Assembly (NCBI RefSeq): GCF_002837185.1
Contig: NZ_KZ478009.1
Span: 16,830 to 80,829, forward strand
Direction of reading: 5' to 3'
Origin: Pseudomonas fluorescens
Lineage (GTDB): Bacteria; Pseudomonadota; Gammaproteobacteria; Pseudomonadales; Pseudomonadaceae
Length of the DNA: 64,000 nucleotides
This document shows, one piece after another, positions 1 through 7,043 of this stretch. The notes below the pieces were generated by a model. The model was not told the origin of the DNA. It did no database searches and saw only the letters and a program-made list of their open reading frames with translations. The translations under genes were made by a program, and so were the position numbers. Each line of letters begins with the position of its first letter. The stretch's first letter is position 1.

Positions 1-102
1 CGCATCCCCGTCGCAAGACAAGCCATAGCCTTTACGGTATATAGGCAGGCTTATATGTTTCTATTTTTTAAGCCACGGATTTTGCCCTCTCTGGAGCCGT
101 AC

Positions 103-558
103 ATGCAGTTACGACCACTTGCTCTCCTCGCCCTGTTCAGTTTTCTGGTCGCCTGCAGCAGCGAAGCCCCCAAGCCGGCCGCGCCTCAGCCAACACCCGC
201 ACAAGAGAAAAAAGTCCCCGGCATCGAAGACCTCGGCCCCCTGCCCGCCTACCAGCGGGAAATCAGCGGCAACCTGACCAATGTGCCGGCCGGCGCCGAA
301 GTCGAGTTGGCGCTGCTGGTGATCGACGAGCGCTCGCGCCCGCAGCAGTTGCTCGCCAGCAGCGTGCTGACCGGCAATGGCAAGCCCCTGGCCTTTCGCC
401 TGCGCTTCAACCCCGAAGCGTTCCCGGCCGGTGCACGGGTTGAATTGCGCGGTCGCGCCAGCCAGTCCGGCCAGTTGATCCTGCACCTGCCCGCCGTGCG
501 CATCACCCAGGCGATCACCCAGACCACCGGCCCCCTGCAACTCGTCAAGGCGCCATGA
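103..558 (+). CDS. YbaY/YscW-family lipoprotein
   Basis: Predicted outer-membrane lipoprotein of about 151 residues. The open frame extends upstream to 55, but the ATG at 103 is preferred because it puts a lipoprotein signal at the N-terminus: a hydrophobic stretch ending in LVAC, with lipidated Cys18. A Pro/Ala-rich linker follows, then a beta-sandwich-like domain (about residues 45-145, from ISGNLT to ITQTTGPLQL) resembling the YbaY/YscW family, which in type III secretion systems acts as a secretin pilot. There are no secretion genes nearby, so the role here is unknown. Its stop overlaps the next start as ATGA, so the two are translationally coupled. Confidence 0.75.
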   Translation: MQLRPLALLALFSFLVACSSEAPKPAAPQPTPAQEKKVPGIEDLGPLPAYQREISGNLTNVPAGAEVELALLVIDERSRPQQLLASSVLTGNGKPLAFRLRFNPEAFPAGARVELRGRASQSGQLILHLPAVRITQAITQTTGPLQLVKAP

Positions 559-1211
559 CGCCACCGCTGCACCTGCAACGCGCCCTGAGTGAACTGATCG
601 GCGACGCACACTTGGTGCCCTGCCCGCTGCCGGGCACCGAGCTGTCGTTGTGGTTGCTCGACGCCGACAACATGGACCGTGCCTTCAGCCAGGAAGAAAC
701 CCGGCGCATCCTGCATGAACCGCCCTACTGGAGCTTCTGCTGGGCCAGCGGCCTGGCACTGGCGCGCTATCTGGCGGCGAACCCCGAATGGGTGGCGGGC
801 AAGCGCGTGCTGGATTTCGGCGCCGGCTCCGGCGTGGCCGCGATTGCGGCCGCCAAGGCCGGGGCATTGGAGGTGGTGGCGTGCGACCTTGACCCGCTGG
901 CGCTGGCGGCTTGCCGGGCGAATGCCGAGCTCAATGCTGTGGCACTGAGTTATTCAACCGATTTCTTTGCAGAGGCTGATCGTTTCGACCTGATTCTGGT
1001 GGCCGACGTGCTTTACGATCGCGCCAACCTGCCGCTGCTGGATCAGTTCCTGACCCGTGGCCGCGAAGCGCTGGTGGCGGACTCGCGGGTACGCGATTTC
1101 CAGCATCCGGATTATCGGCGGCTGGACATCCTCGAGGCGCTGACCCTGCCGGACCTGGCCGAGCCGTGGGAGTTTCGCAAGGTGAGCCTGTACCATTCGC
1201 GGCGCCCTTAA
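555..1211 (+). CDS. Class I SAM-dependent methyltransferase, ETFB-lysine-methyltransferase-like
   Basis: A 218-residue protein with the Rossmann-fold SAM site VLDFGAGSG (about residues 88-96), an acidic motif-II position in VVACDLD, and VADVLYD as motif IV. The upstream PYWSFCWASG element resembles the substrate-side motif of the ETFB lysine methyltransferase/METTL20 family, which trimethylates the electron-transfer flavoprotein beta subunit. Substrate assignment is inference; methyltransferase activity is well supported. It begins inside the stop of the lipoprotein gene (ATGA), so the two probably share a transcript. The REP palindrome immediately after the stop may help stabilise the 3' end. 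Confidence 0.8.
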   Translation: MTPPLHLQRALSELIGDAHLVPCPLPGTELSLWLLDADNMDRAFSQEETRRILHEPPYWSFCWASGLALARYLAANPEWVAGKRVLDFGAGSGVAAIAAAKAGALEVVACDLDPLALAACRANAELNAVALSYSTDFFAEADRFDLILVADVLYDRANLPLLDQFLTRGREALVADSRVRDFQHPDYRRLDILEALTLPDLAEPWEFRKVSLYHSRRP

Positions 1212-1213
1212 GG

Positions 1214-1240
1214 CCATCGCGGGCAAGCCCGCTCCCACAG
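1214..1240. repeat. Single REP palindrome
   Basis: An imperfect palindrome with GCGGGC-AA-GCCCGC at its core, followed by TCCCACAG. This is a solitary REP of the type scattered between genes in fluorescens-group genomes. It lies just after the methyltransferase stop. Confidence 0.7.
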
Positions 1241-1364
1241 GGGAATGCAGTTCAAAATCGGCGAACGGGTTCGTCTGCCAAAGCGGTCTCGAGTCCACGA
1301 TGCTTTCGGCCAACCGCGCCAGCCCTTATAGTTGCCCCCATTCCCGCTTTATTCGAGACGCCTC

Positions 1365-2237
1365 ATGAGTGAGCCCACGCCGTACATCTTCGACGTCACC
1401 ACCGCCAACTTCGAGCAGGCGGTGATTCAGAACTCTTTCGAAAAACCTGTGCTGGTGGACTTCTGGGCCGAGTGGTGTGCGCCGTGCAAGGCGCTGATGC
1501 CGATGCTGGCGCAGATTGCCGAGAGTTATCGCGGTGAGTTGCTGCTGGCCAAGGTCGATTGCGAAGCCGAGCAGGACATCGTTGCGCGTTTCGGTATTCA
1601 GAGCCTGCCGACGGTGGTGCTGTTCAAGGACGGTCAGCCGGTGGATGGGTTTGCCGGGGCGCAGCCGGAGTCGGCGGTGCGAGCGATGCTCGAGCCCCAT
1701 GTGCAGATGCCGCCACCGGCTGCGGCCGATCCACTGGAGCAGGCACAAGCGCTGTTTGCCGAGGGCCGCATCAGCGATGCCGAAGCCCTGCTGGTAGCGC
1801 TGCTGGGCGAAGACAACACCAACGCCGCCGCGCTGATCCTGTACGCGCGTTGCCTGGCCGAGCGCGGTGAACTGGATGAAGCCCAAACCGTGCTGGACGC
1901 CGTAAAAGGCGACGACCACAAGGCCGCTCTCGCCGGAGCCAAGGCGCAAATCACCTTCCTGCGCCAGGCTGCCGACCTGCCGGACGCCGCCGACCTGAAA
2001 AGCCGCCTGGCGCAGAACCCGCAGGATGACGAAGCGGCCTATCAGTTGAGCATTCAACAACTGGCGCGCCAGCAATACGACGCCGCGCTGGAAGGCCTGC
2101 TCAAGCTGTTTATCCGCAATCGCAGCTACAGCGAAGGCTTGCCACACAAGACCTTGCTGCAGGTGTTCGAACTGCTGGGCAACGATCACCCGCTGGTCAC
2201 GGTGTACCGCCGCAAATTGTTCGCCGCGCTGTACTAA
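1365..2237 (+). CDS. cnoX: Thioredoxin-TPR chaperedoxin (CnoX/YbbN)
   Basis: A 290-residue cytoplasmic protein with a thioredoxin domain (about residues 8-110) and a C-terminal TPR-like helical region (about 125-285). The ATG at 1365 (MSEPTPYIF) is chosen over an in-frame upstream codon at 1332 because it starts right at the thioredoxin fold. The redox motif is WCAPC (Cys38, Cys41) with the cis-proline in SLPTVV. The family holds stressed proteins and protects them from overoxidation. Unlike E. coli CnoX, which lacks the full CxxC, this protein keeps both cysteines and could be a true oxidoreductase. It is the equivalent of PA4061 by context and stands alone, ending before a REPIN. Confidence 0.9.
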   Translation: MSEPTPYIFDVTTANFEQAVIQNSFEKPVLVDFWAEWCAPCKALMPMLAQIAESYRGELLLAKVDCEAEQDIVARFGIQSLPTVVLFKDGQPVDGFAGAQPESAVRAMLEPHVQMPPPAAADPLEQAQALFAEGRISDAEALLVALLGEDNTNAAALILYARCLAERGELDEAQTVLDAVKGDDHKAALAGAKAQITFLRQAADLPDAADLKSRLAQNPQDDEAAYQLSIQQLARQQYDAALEGLLKLFIRNRSYSEGLPHKTLLQVFELLGNDHPLVTVYRRKLFAALY

Positions 2238-2246
2238 CCCTCGCCC

Positions 2247-2346
2247 TGTAGGAGCGAGCTTGCTCGCGAAGGCCGTCAACGATAACGCGAACATCCTGGA
2301 TGAACGCGGCGCCTACGCGTTTTTCGCGAGCAAGCTGGCTCCTACA
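2247..2346. repeat. REPIN (inverted REP pair)
   Basis: Two inverted REP copies about 55 bp apart: TGTAGGAGCGAGCTTGCTCG starting at 2247 and its near-complement ending at 2346 (CGAGCAAGCTGGCTCCTACA). Such pairs form a long hairpin and are mobilised by RAYT transposases elsewhere in the genome. The right copy runs into the 3' end of the minus-strand gene at 2342-2686 and carries its stop codon. Confidence 0.85.
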
Positions 2347-2686
2347 AAGCGTCGATCCAGGTGTACAGCGGCGTGTCTGCGCCGCTGGTCACTTTCACTT
2401 TGGCGCTGTGGCGCAGGCGCACCAGCAGGCGCTTGCCCGCGGCGGCATCGCCGGCCAACCCTTCCAGTTGATCGAGCAATTCCAGGCCGCTGAGCTGCCC
2501 GGCGTTGCGTAACAGATCCTGGGCGTTCTGCCACAGATCCTCACTTTGCCTGACCGGTACCGCCGTCGACTCGGCCGGCACCGGGGCGGCCTGCAATTGT
2601 GCGCCCAGTCGCGCCCAATCGCCGTCGTCCAGTTCCAGGGTCAAGTCCACCGGCAGGTCGCCGACGGTTCCACGAATTCGCAACAT
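2342..2686 (-). CDS. Conserved hypothetical protein (PA4062-like)
   Basis: A 114-residue soluble protein with no recognised domain, starting MLRIRGTVGDLPVDLTLELDD. The ATG at 2686 is preferred over the longer frame (to 2758) because an AAGGA Shine-Dalgarno lies just upstream. The sequence begins with a short beta-rich acidic segment and ends in a helical, Leu-rich region. No signal peptide or membrane segment is seen. It converges on the thioredoxin gene and diverges from the zinc-operon promoter region. Its TAG stop lies inside the REPIN, so the C-terminus may have been set by the insertion. Confidence 0.65.
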   Translation of the reverse strand: MLRIRGTVGDLPVDLTLELDDGDWARLGAQLQAAPVPAESTAVPVRQSEDLWQNAQDLLRNAGQLSGLELLDQLEGLAGDAAAGKRLLVRLRHSAKVKVTSGADTPLYTWIDAL

Positions 2687-2772
2687 CGTCCTTACTCCCG
2701 CATTTTTTCTGACGGACATGCTCCCATGCAGCTTGCGCAACGCCAAGCGGACGGTCAAACTCTCGGCACTAT

Positions 2773-2787
2773 TGTTATAAGATCACA
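2773..2787 (+). promoter_or_regulatory. Putative Zur box
   Basis: TGTTATAAGATCACA matches the Zur consensus TGTTATANTATAACA at 12 of 14 defined positions. It is embedded in a longer inverted repeat, TTGTTAT (2772-2778) and ATAACAA (2787-2793). It lies about 30 bp before the DUF2796 gene, so zinc-loaded Zur would repress the four-gene operon. The match was made by eye. Confidence 0.7.
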
Positions 2788-2817
2788 TAACAAAACTTTC
2801 ATCTGTGGAGTCCTGTC

Positions 2818-3441
2818 ATGCGCCGTCTGCTGCTTGCTTTGCCGTTTGCCCTGCTGCCTCTGGCTGTCGCTCACGCCCATGAAGATCATGATCATGAGCA
2901 TGGCAGCCTCGGCGCTCACGAACACGGTGTGGGCCGTCTCAATGCAGTGCTGGACGGCCAGAGCCTGGAGCTTGAGCTGGACAGCCCGGCGATGAACCTG
3001 GTGGGTTTCGAACATGTCGCGACCAGTGCCGCCGACAAAGCCAAAGTCGCCGCCGCGCGCAAACAGCTGGAAAGTCCGCTGGCACTGTTCAACGTGCCCA
3101 AGGCCGCCGGTTGCGTCGTCAGCGCCCAGGCACTCAACAGCCCGCTGTTCGGCGACAAGCCCGAGGCCGATCATGATGGCGACAACGGCGATGATGGCGA
3201 TGACAATGACCATGCCACCGACGGCAAAGGCGCTGCCGCCCATGAGCATCATCATGACCACAGCGACATCCATGCCCACTACCAGTTCACCTGCGCCAAG
3301 CCAGAGGCACTGAGCAACCTGGACCTGAGCCAAGTGTTCAAGACCTTCCCTGCCACCCGGAAAATTCAGGTACAACTGATCGGCCCGAGCGGCCAGCAAG
3401 GTGCTGACGCGACCGCCACTGCAGCCACCCTGAAGTTCTGA
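2818..3441 (+). CDS. Histidine-rich periplasmic DUF2796 (ZrgA-like) protein
   Basis: A 207-residue exported protein with a signal peptide (residues 1-20, cleavage after AHA). Two His/Asp clusters are evident: HAHEDHDHEHG near the mature N-terminus and HEHHHDHSDIHAH around residues 142-154, separated by an Asp-rich loop. These suggest zinc binding in the periplasm. The family is DUF2796, which includes ZrgA of a Vibrio zinc-uptake system. The first-gene position behind a Zur box and the following ABC genes support a zinc role. From memory, the P. aeruginosa counterpart PA4063 is induced in zinc starvation. The direct binding partner is unknown. Confidence 0.85.
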   Translation: MRRLLLALPFALLPLAVAHAHEDHDHEHGSLGAHEHGVGRLNAVLDGQSLELELDSPAMNLVGFEHVATSAADKAKVAAARKQLESPLALFNVPKAAGCVVSAQALNSPLFGDKPEADHDGDNGDDGDDNDHATDGKGAAAHEHHHDHSDIHAHYQFTCAKPEALSNLDLSQVFKTFPATRKIQVQLIGPSGQQGADATATAATLKF

Positions 3442-3447
3442 GTTGAC

Positions 3448-4158
3448 ATGACCGAAGCATTGATCGAACTGTCCGACCTGGGCTTCAACTGGCCCGGTCA
3501 CCCCCAGTTGCTGGACATCCCCGCGTTCCGCCTGGAGCCGGGGCAAACCCTGTTCCTCAAGGGTCCGAGCGGCAGTGGCAAAACCACCTTGCTCGGGCTG
3601 CTTGGCGGTGTGCAGAAACCCAGCCGAGGCAGTATCCGCCTGCTCGGCCAGGAGCTGACCGAACTGTCTGCCGGTGCCCGTGACCGTTTTCGCGTAGACC
3701 ACACCGGCTACATCTTCCAGCAGTTCAACCTGCTGCCGTTTTTGTCGGTGCGCGAAAACGTCGAGCTGCCTTGCCACTTCTCCAAACTGCGGGCACAGCG
3801 CGCGGCCCAGCGCCACGGCAGTGTCGACCAGGCCGCAGCGACCTTGCTTGCGCACCTGGGTTTGAACGACCCGGACTTGCTCGAGCGCCGCGCCGATTCG
3901 CTGTCCATCGGCCAGCAACAACGGGTGGCCGCCGCCCGCGCGCTGATCGGTCAGCCGGAACTGGTGATCGCCGACGAGCCCACCTCGGCTCTGGACTACG
4001 ACGCCCGCGAGGCATTCATCCAGCTGCTGTTCGCCGAATGCCGCGAAGCGGGTGCCAGCCTGTTGTTTGTCAGCCACGACCAAAGCCTGGCCCCGCTGTT
4101 CGACCGCAACCTGTCGCTGGCCGAACTCAATCGCGCCGCCACGCCCGCAGAGGTTTGA
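3448..4158 (+). CDS. ABC transporter ATP-binding protein, LolD/MacB type
   Basis: A 236-residue ATPase with Walker A GPSGSGKTT (residues 39-47), a Q-loop in YIFQQFNLLP, signature LSIGQQQ (about 152-158), Walker B LVIADEPTSALD (172-183) and an H-loop in FVSHD. Sequence style places it in the LolD/MacB/FtsE subclass, whose members drive FtsX-like permeases. It starts 6 bp after the DUF2796 stop, and its stop is one base before the permease ATG, so the three are clearly one operon. Energising zinc-related transport or mechanotransmission is inferred from context. Confidence 0.88.
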   Translation: MTEALIELSDLGFNWPGHPQLLDIPAFRLEPGQTLFLKGPSGSGKTTLLGLLGGVQKPSRGSIRLLGQELTELSAGARDRFRVDHTGYIFQQFNLLPFLSVRENVELPCHFSKLRAQRAAQRHGSVDQAAATLLAHLGLNDPDLLERRADSLSIGQQQRVAAARALIGQPELVIADEPTSALDYDAREAFIQLLFAECREAGASLLFVSHDQSLAPLFDRNLSLAELNRAATPAEV

Positions 4159-4159
4159 G

Positions 4160-5425
4160 ATGTATCTGTTTCGTCTGGCCATGGCCAGCCTGGCTAACCG
4201 CCGCTTTACCGCCATCCTCACCGCCTTCGCCATCGCGCTTTCCGTCTGCTTGTTGCTGGCGGTGGAGCGCGTGCGCGTTGAAGCGCGCAACAGCTTCGCC
4301 AGCACCATCAGCGGCACCGACCTGATCGTCGGGGCGCGCTCGGGCTCGGTGAACCTGCTGCTGTACTCGGTGTTTCGCATCGGCAACGCCACCAATAACA
4401 TCCGCTGGGACAGCTACGAGCACTTCGCCGCCAACCCCCAGGTGAAATGGGCGATTCCGATTTCCCTGGGCGATTCCCATCGCGGTTACCGCGTGATGGG
4501 TACCAACGAGTCCTACTTCGAGCATTACCAGTACGGTCGCAAACAGAACCTCGAACTGGCCAGCGGCCGCGCCTTTGCCACCGACCCGTTCGAAGTGGTG
4601 CTTGGCGCCGAGGTCGCCGACGCCCTGCACTACAAGCTCGGCGACAAGCTGGTGCTGGCCCACGGCGTGGCGGTGGTCAGCCTGGTCAAGCACGATGACA
4701 AGCCCTTCACCGTGGTCGGCATCCTCAAACGCACCGGCACGCCGGTGGACCGCACGCTGCATATCAGCCTCGGCGGCATGGAAGCGATCCACATCGACTG
4801 GCACAACGGTGTCCCGGCCCAGGGCAAAGGCCGTATCAGCGCCGATCAGGCGCGCAATATGGACCTGACCCCGCAAGCCATCACCGCGTTCATGCTCGGT
4901 TTGAACAACAAGATTTCCACCTTCGCCCTGCAACGGGAAATCAATGAATTCCGTGGCGAGCCGATGCTGGCGATTCTGCCGGGCGTGGCATTGCAAGAGC
5001 TGTGGAGCATGATGGGCACGGCCGAAAAAGCCTTGTTCGTGATCTCGTTGTTCGTGGTGCTGACCGGTTTGATCGGCATGCTCACAGCGATTCTCACCAG
5101 CCTCAACGAACGCCGCCGAGAGATGGCGATCCTGCGCTCGGTGGGCGCACGGCCTTGGCATATCGCAACACTTTTGATCTTCGAGGCCTTCGCGCTGGCG
5201 CTGTCCGGCGTGGTGGCAGGTCTTGGTTTGCTGTACCTGTGCATCGGCGCATCGCGCGGTTATTTGCAGGCCAACTACGGGCTGGACCTGCCGATGGCAT
5301 GGCCGAGCGAATATGAATGGACGTTGCTCGCCGGTATCCTGGCGGCGGCGCTGTTGATGGGCAGCGTGCCTGCATGGCGTGCCTATCGCCAGTCGTTGGC
5401 CGATGGGCTGTCGATTAGGCTGTAG
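4160..5425 (+). CDS. FtsX/MacB-type ABC permease of the zinc operon
   Basis: A 421-residue inner-membrane protein. The ATG at 4160 is used because it follows the ATPase stop by one base and starts just before the first membrane helix (FTAILTAFAIALSVCLLLAV). Topology is one N-terminal helix, a large periplasmic domain (about residues 45-270, MacB-core-like), then three C-terminal helices (around 290, 345 and 390), with the FtsX signature LNERRREMAILRSVGA between helices 2 and 3. Type VII ABC permeases usually transmit force or extrude substrates rather than import ions, so its role in zinc acquisition is an open question. Confidence 0.88.
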   Translation: MYLFRLAMASLANRRFTAILTAFAIALSVCLLLAVERVRVEARNSFASTISGTDLIVGARSGSVNLLLYSVFRIGNATNNIRWDSYEHFAANPQVKWAIPISLGDSHRGYRVMGTNESYFEHYQYGRKQNLELASGRAFATDPFEVVLGAEVADALHYKLGDKLVLAHGVAVVSLVKHDDKPFTVVGILKRTGTPVDRTLHISLGGMEAIHIDWHNGVPAQGKGRISADQARNMDLTPQAITAFMLGLNNKISTFALQREINEFRGEPMLAILPGVALQELWSMMGTAEKALFVISLFVVLTGLIGMLTAILTSLNERRREMAILRSVGARPWHIATLLIFEAFALALSGVVAGLGLLYLCIGASRGYLQANYGLDLPMAWPSEYEWTLLAGILAAALLMGSVPAWRAYRQSLADGLSIRL

Positions 5426-5427
5426 AA

Positions 5428-5520
5428 CTGCAGCTGCAGGTTTTTAGCTGCAAGCTGCAAGCTGCAAGCAAATCGGCTTTTACTTGTAGCTTGCAGCTTG
5501 TAGCTTGCCGCTTGCAGCTA
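5428..5520. repeat. Short-period AGCTGCA direct and inverted repeat
   Basis: Three to four tandem copies of AGCTGCA (5448-5468) face inverted copies of the same unit on the right (GCTTGCAGCTTGTAGCTTGC, 5488-5507). The two arms can pair into a long hairpin around the AAATCGGCTTTTAC centre. It separates the permease gene from the DUF3299 gene. Confidence 0.75.
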
Positions 5521-5537
5521 CCCACTAAGGAGTCTTC

Positions 5538-6059
5538 ATGCATCGTGCCCTGTTTGCCCTGTTGCTGCTGGTGGCCGTACCTGCCTGGGCCGAGGAGCAG
5601 CCCCGGGATTTGTCCTGGCAGGAAATGATCCCGCCGGATGCGCCACCGGAAGTGCCCAATATGAAACCGCTGCACGACCTGTCGAACATGGCCGATGCCT
5701 TGTCCGTCGAGGCCGCGCCCGCCGCCAAACAGGACTTGCCCAACGCGCCGGTGGTGCAGAGCCTCGACGGCCGGCACATTCGTTTGCCGGGGTATATCGT
5801 GCCGCTGGAGGTGAGCGAAGAGGGCCGCACCACCGAGTTCCTGCTGGTACCGTATTTCGGCGCGTGCATCCATGTGCCGCCACCGCCGTCGAACCAGATC
5901 GTGCACGTGAAAAGCGAAGTCGGCGTGAAACTCGACGAGCTGTACCAGCCGTACTGGATCGAAGGCGCGATGCAGGTCAAGCCGTCGTCCAGCGAATTGG
6001 CCGACGCCGGTTACCAGATGGATGCCGAGAAGATCTACATGTACGAGCTGGAGGAATAA
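5538..6059 (+). CDS. Periplasmic DUF3299 protein of the zinc operon
   Basis: A 173-residue exported protein with a signal peptide ending AWA (residues 1-18). The conserved core, about residues 75-170, includes GYIVPLE, LLVPYFGACIHVPPPPSNQI and WIEGAMQV. The lone Cys next to the His-Val-Pro run could be a metal ligand. The family is DUF3299, of unknown function. It is the last gene of the Zur-box operon, as in P. aeruginosa (PA4066 from memory). A good Shine-Dalgarno AAGGAG precedes the ATG. The 112-bp repeat-bearing gap before it is the only break in the operon. Confidence 0.82.
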   Translation: MHRALFALLLLVAVPAWAEEQPRDLSWQEMIPPDAPPEVPNMKPLHDLSNMADALSVEAAPAAKQDLPNAPVVQSLDGRHIRLPGYIVPLEVSEEGRTTEFLLVPYFGACIHVPPPPSNQIVHVKSEVGVKLDELYQPYWIEGAMQVKPSSSELADAGYQMDAEKIYMYELEE

Positions 6060-6088
6060 TCCCTCCCCTCAAACACACCGAAGATCAA

Positions 6089-6119
6089 ATGTGGGAGGGG
6101 GCGTGCTCCCTCCCACAGT
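6089..6119. repeat. REP palindrome serving as operon end
   Basis: TGTGGGAGGG and CCCTCCCACA flank a GGCGTGCT loop and are followed by a T run (TTTTTT) on the plus strand. It can act as an intrinsic terminator for the zinc operon. Confidence 0.7.
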
Positions 6120-6144
6120 TTTTTGCGGCGTGGTTAGCCTTTCA

Positions 6145-6158
6145 TTGAGCTGAGTCAA
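6145..6158 (+). promoter_or_regulatory. Putative Anr/FNR box
   Basis: TTGAGCTGAGTCAA fits TTGAT-N4-ATCAA with one mismatch in each half. It lies 64 bp before oprG. From memory, P. aeruginosa oprG responds to Anr, and E. coli ompW to FNR, which supports the call. Confidence 0.5.
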
Positions 6159-6221
6159 AAGATCGAGCGGAACGATCTTTACCATTGGACGTACAACTTT
6201 TAACGTCCTTCTGGAGCTCCC

Positions 6222-6920
6222 ATGAACAAGTCTCTGCTCGGCGCGTCCCTCTTCGCGCTCGCCCTCGTCGTCCCTGTCGCCCACGCCCACCAGGCGGGCG
6301 ACATTCTGGTTCGCGCCGGTGCAATCACCGTGAACCCGAAGGCCGACAGCAGCAGCGTCAAGGTTGACCAGGGCCCATTGGCCGGCGCCAACCTGGGCGG
6401 CAAGGCGACCATGAGCAGCGACACCCAACTGGGCTTGAACTTCGCCTACATGATCACCGATCACGTCGGTATCGAACTGTTGGCCGCCACGCCGTTCGAG
6501 CACGATGTAAAGATCAAGAACACCGCCCTCGGCGCCGCCAACGGCAAGCTCGGCACGCTGAAACACTTGCCGCCGACCCTGAGCGTCGTGTACTACCCGC
6601 TGGACCACCAATCGGCGTTCCAACCGTATGTGGGCGCCGGCATCAACTACACCTGGATCTATGACGAACACGTCGGCAGCCGCGCCGAGCAAGCCGGTTT
6701 CAGCAACTTCAAGGCCGAAAACTCCTGGGGCTGGGCCGCGCAGATCGGCGCCGACTACATGATCAACGACAAATGGATGATCAACGCCCAGGCGCGCTAC
6801 ATCGACATCAGCACCAAGGCGACTGTGGATAACAACGCGTTGGGCCAGGGCACTCGGGCCAAGGTCAATGTGGATGTCGACCCGATGGTCTACATGGTGG
6901 GTATCGGCTACAAGTTCTAA
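6222..6920 (+). CDS. oprG: Outer-membrane porin OprG (OmpW family)
   Basis: A 232-residue protein with a clean signal peptide (residues 1-22, cleavage after AHA) and the OmpW pattern: HQAGDILVRAG start, alternating beta strands, the YMITDHVGIELLAATPF segment, and the C-terminal VGIGYKF with terminal Phe needed for BAM recognition. It forms an eight-stranded barrel with a hydrophobic lateral exit, and family members take up small hydrophobic compounds or amino acids. Its place after the zinc operon and before the epimerase-like gene matches P. aeruginosa oprG (PA4067). Oxygen-dependent control is suggested by the upstream Anr-like box. Confidence 0.9.
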   Translation: MNKSLLGASLFALALVVPVAHAHQAGDILVRAGAITVNPKADSSSVKVDQGPLAGANLGGKATMSSDTQLGLNFAYMITDHVGIELLAATPFEHDVKIKNTALGAANGKLGTLKHLPPTLSVVYYPLDHQSAFQPYVGAGINYTWIYDEHVGSRAEQAGFSNFKAENSWGWAAQIGADYMINDKWMINAQARYIDISTKATVDNNALGQGTRAKVNVDVDPMVYMVGIGYKF

Positions 6921-6936
6921 ATAACACGGCATAACA

Positions 6937-7029
6937 ATGTGGGAGGGGGCTTGCCCCCGATAGCAGAGTGTCAGTCAAAGACTTATTGACTGGTCCACCG
7001 CTATCGGGGGCAAGCCCCCTCCCACATTT
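6937..7029. repeat. REPIN between oprG and the epimerase-like gene
   Basis: Two inverted copies of TGTGGGAGGGGGCTTGCCCC followed by CGATAGC flank a spacer with its own small inverted repeat (AGTCAA and TTGACT). It lies between convergent genes and may terminate both. Confidence 0.9.
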
Positions 7030-7043
7030 GGTTTTGCAGTGTG

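Noticed and set aside
2755..4401. 548-codon minus-strand open frame opposite the zinc operon
   Set aside because: It overlaps three genes with clear motifs (His-rich DUF2796, ABC ATPase, permease start) and has no coherent domain of its own.
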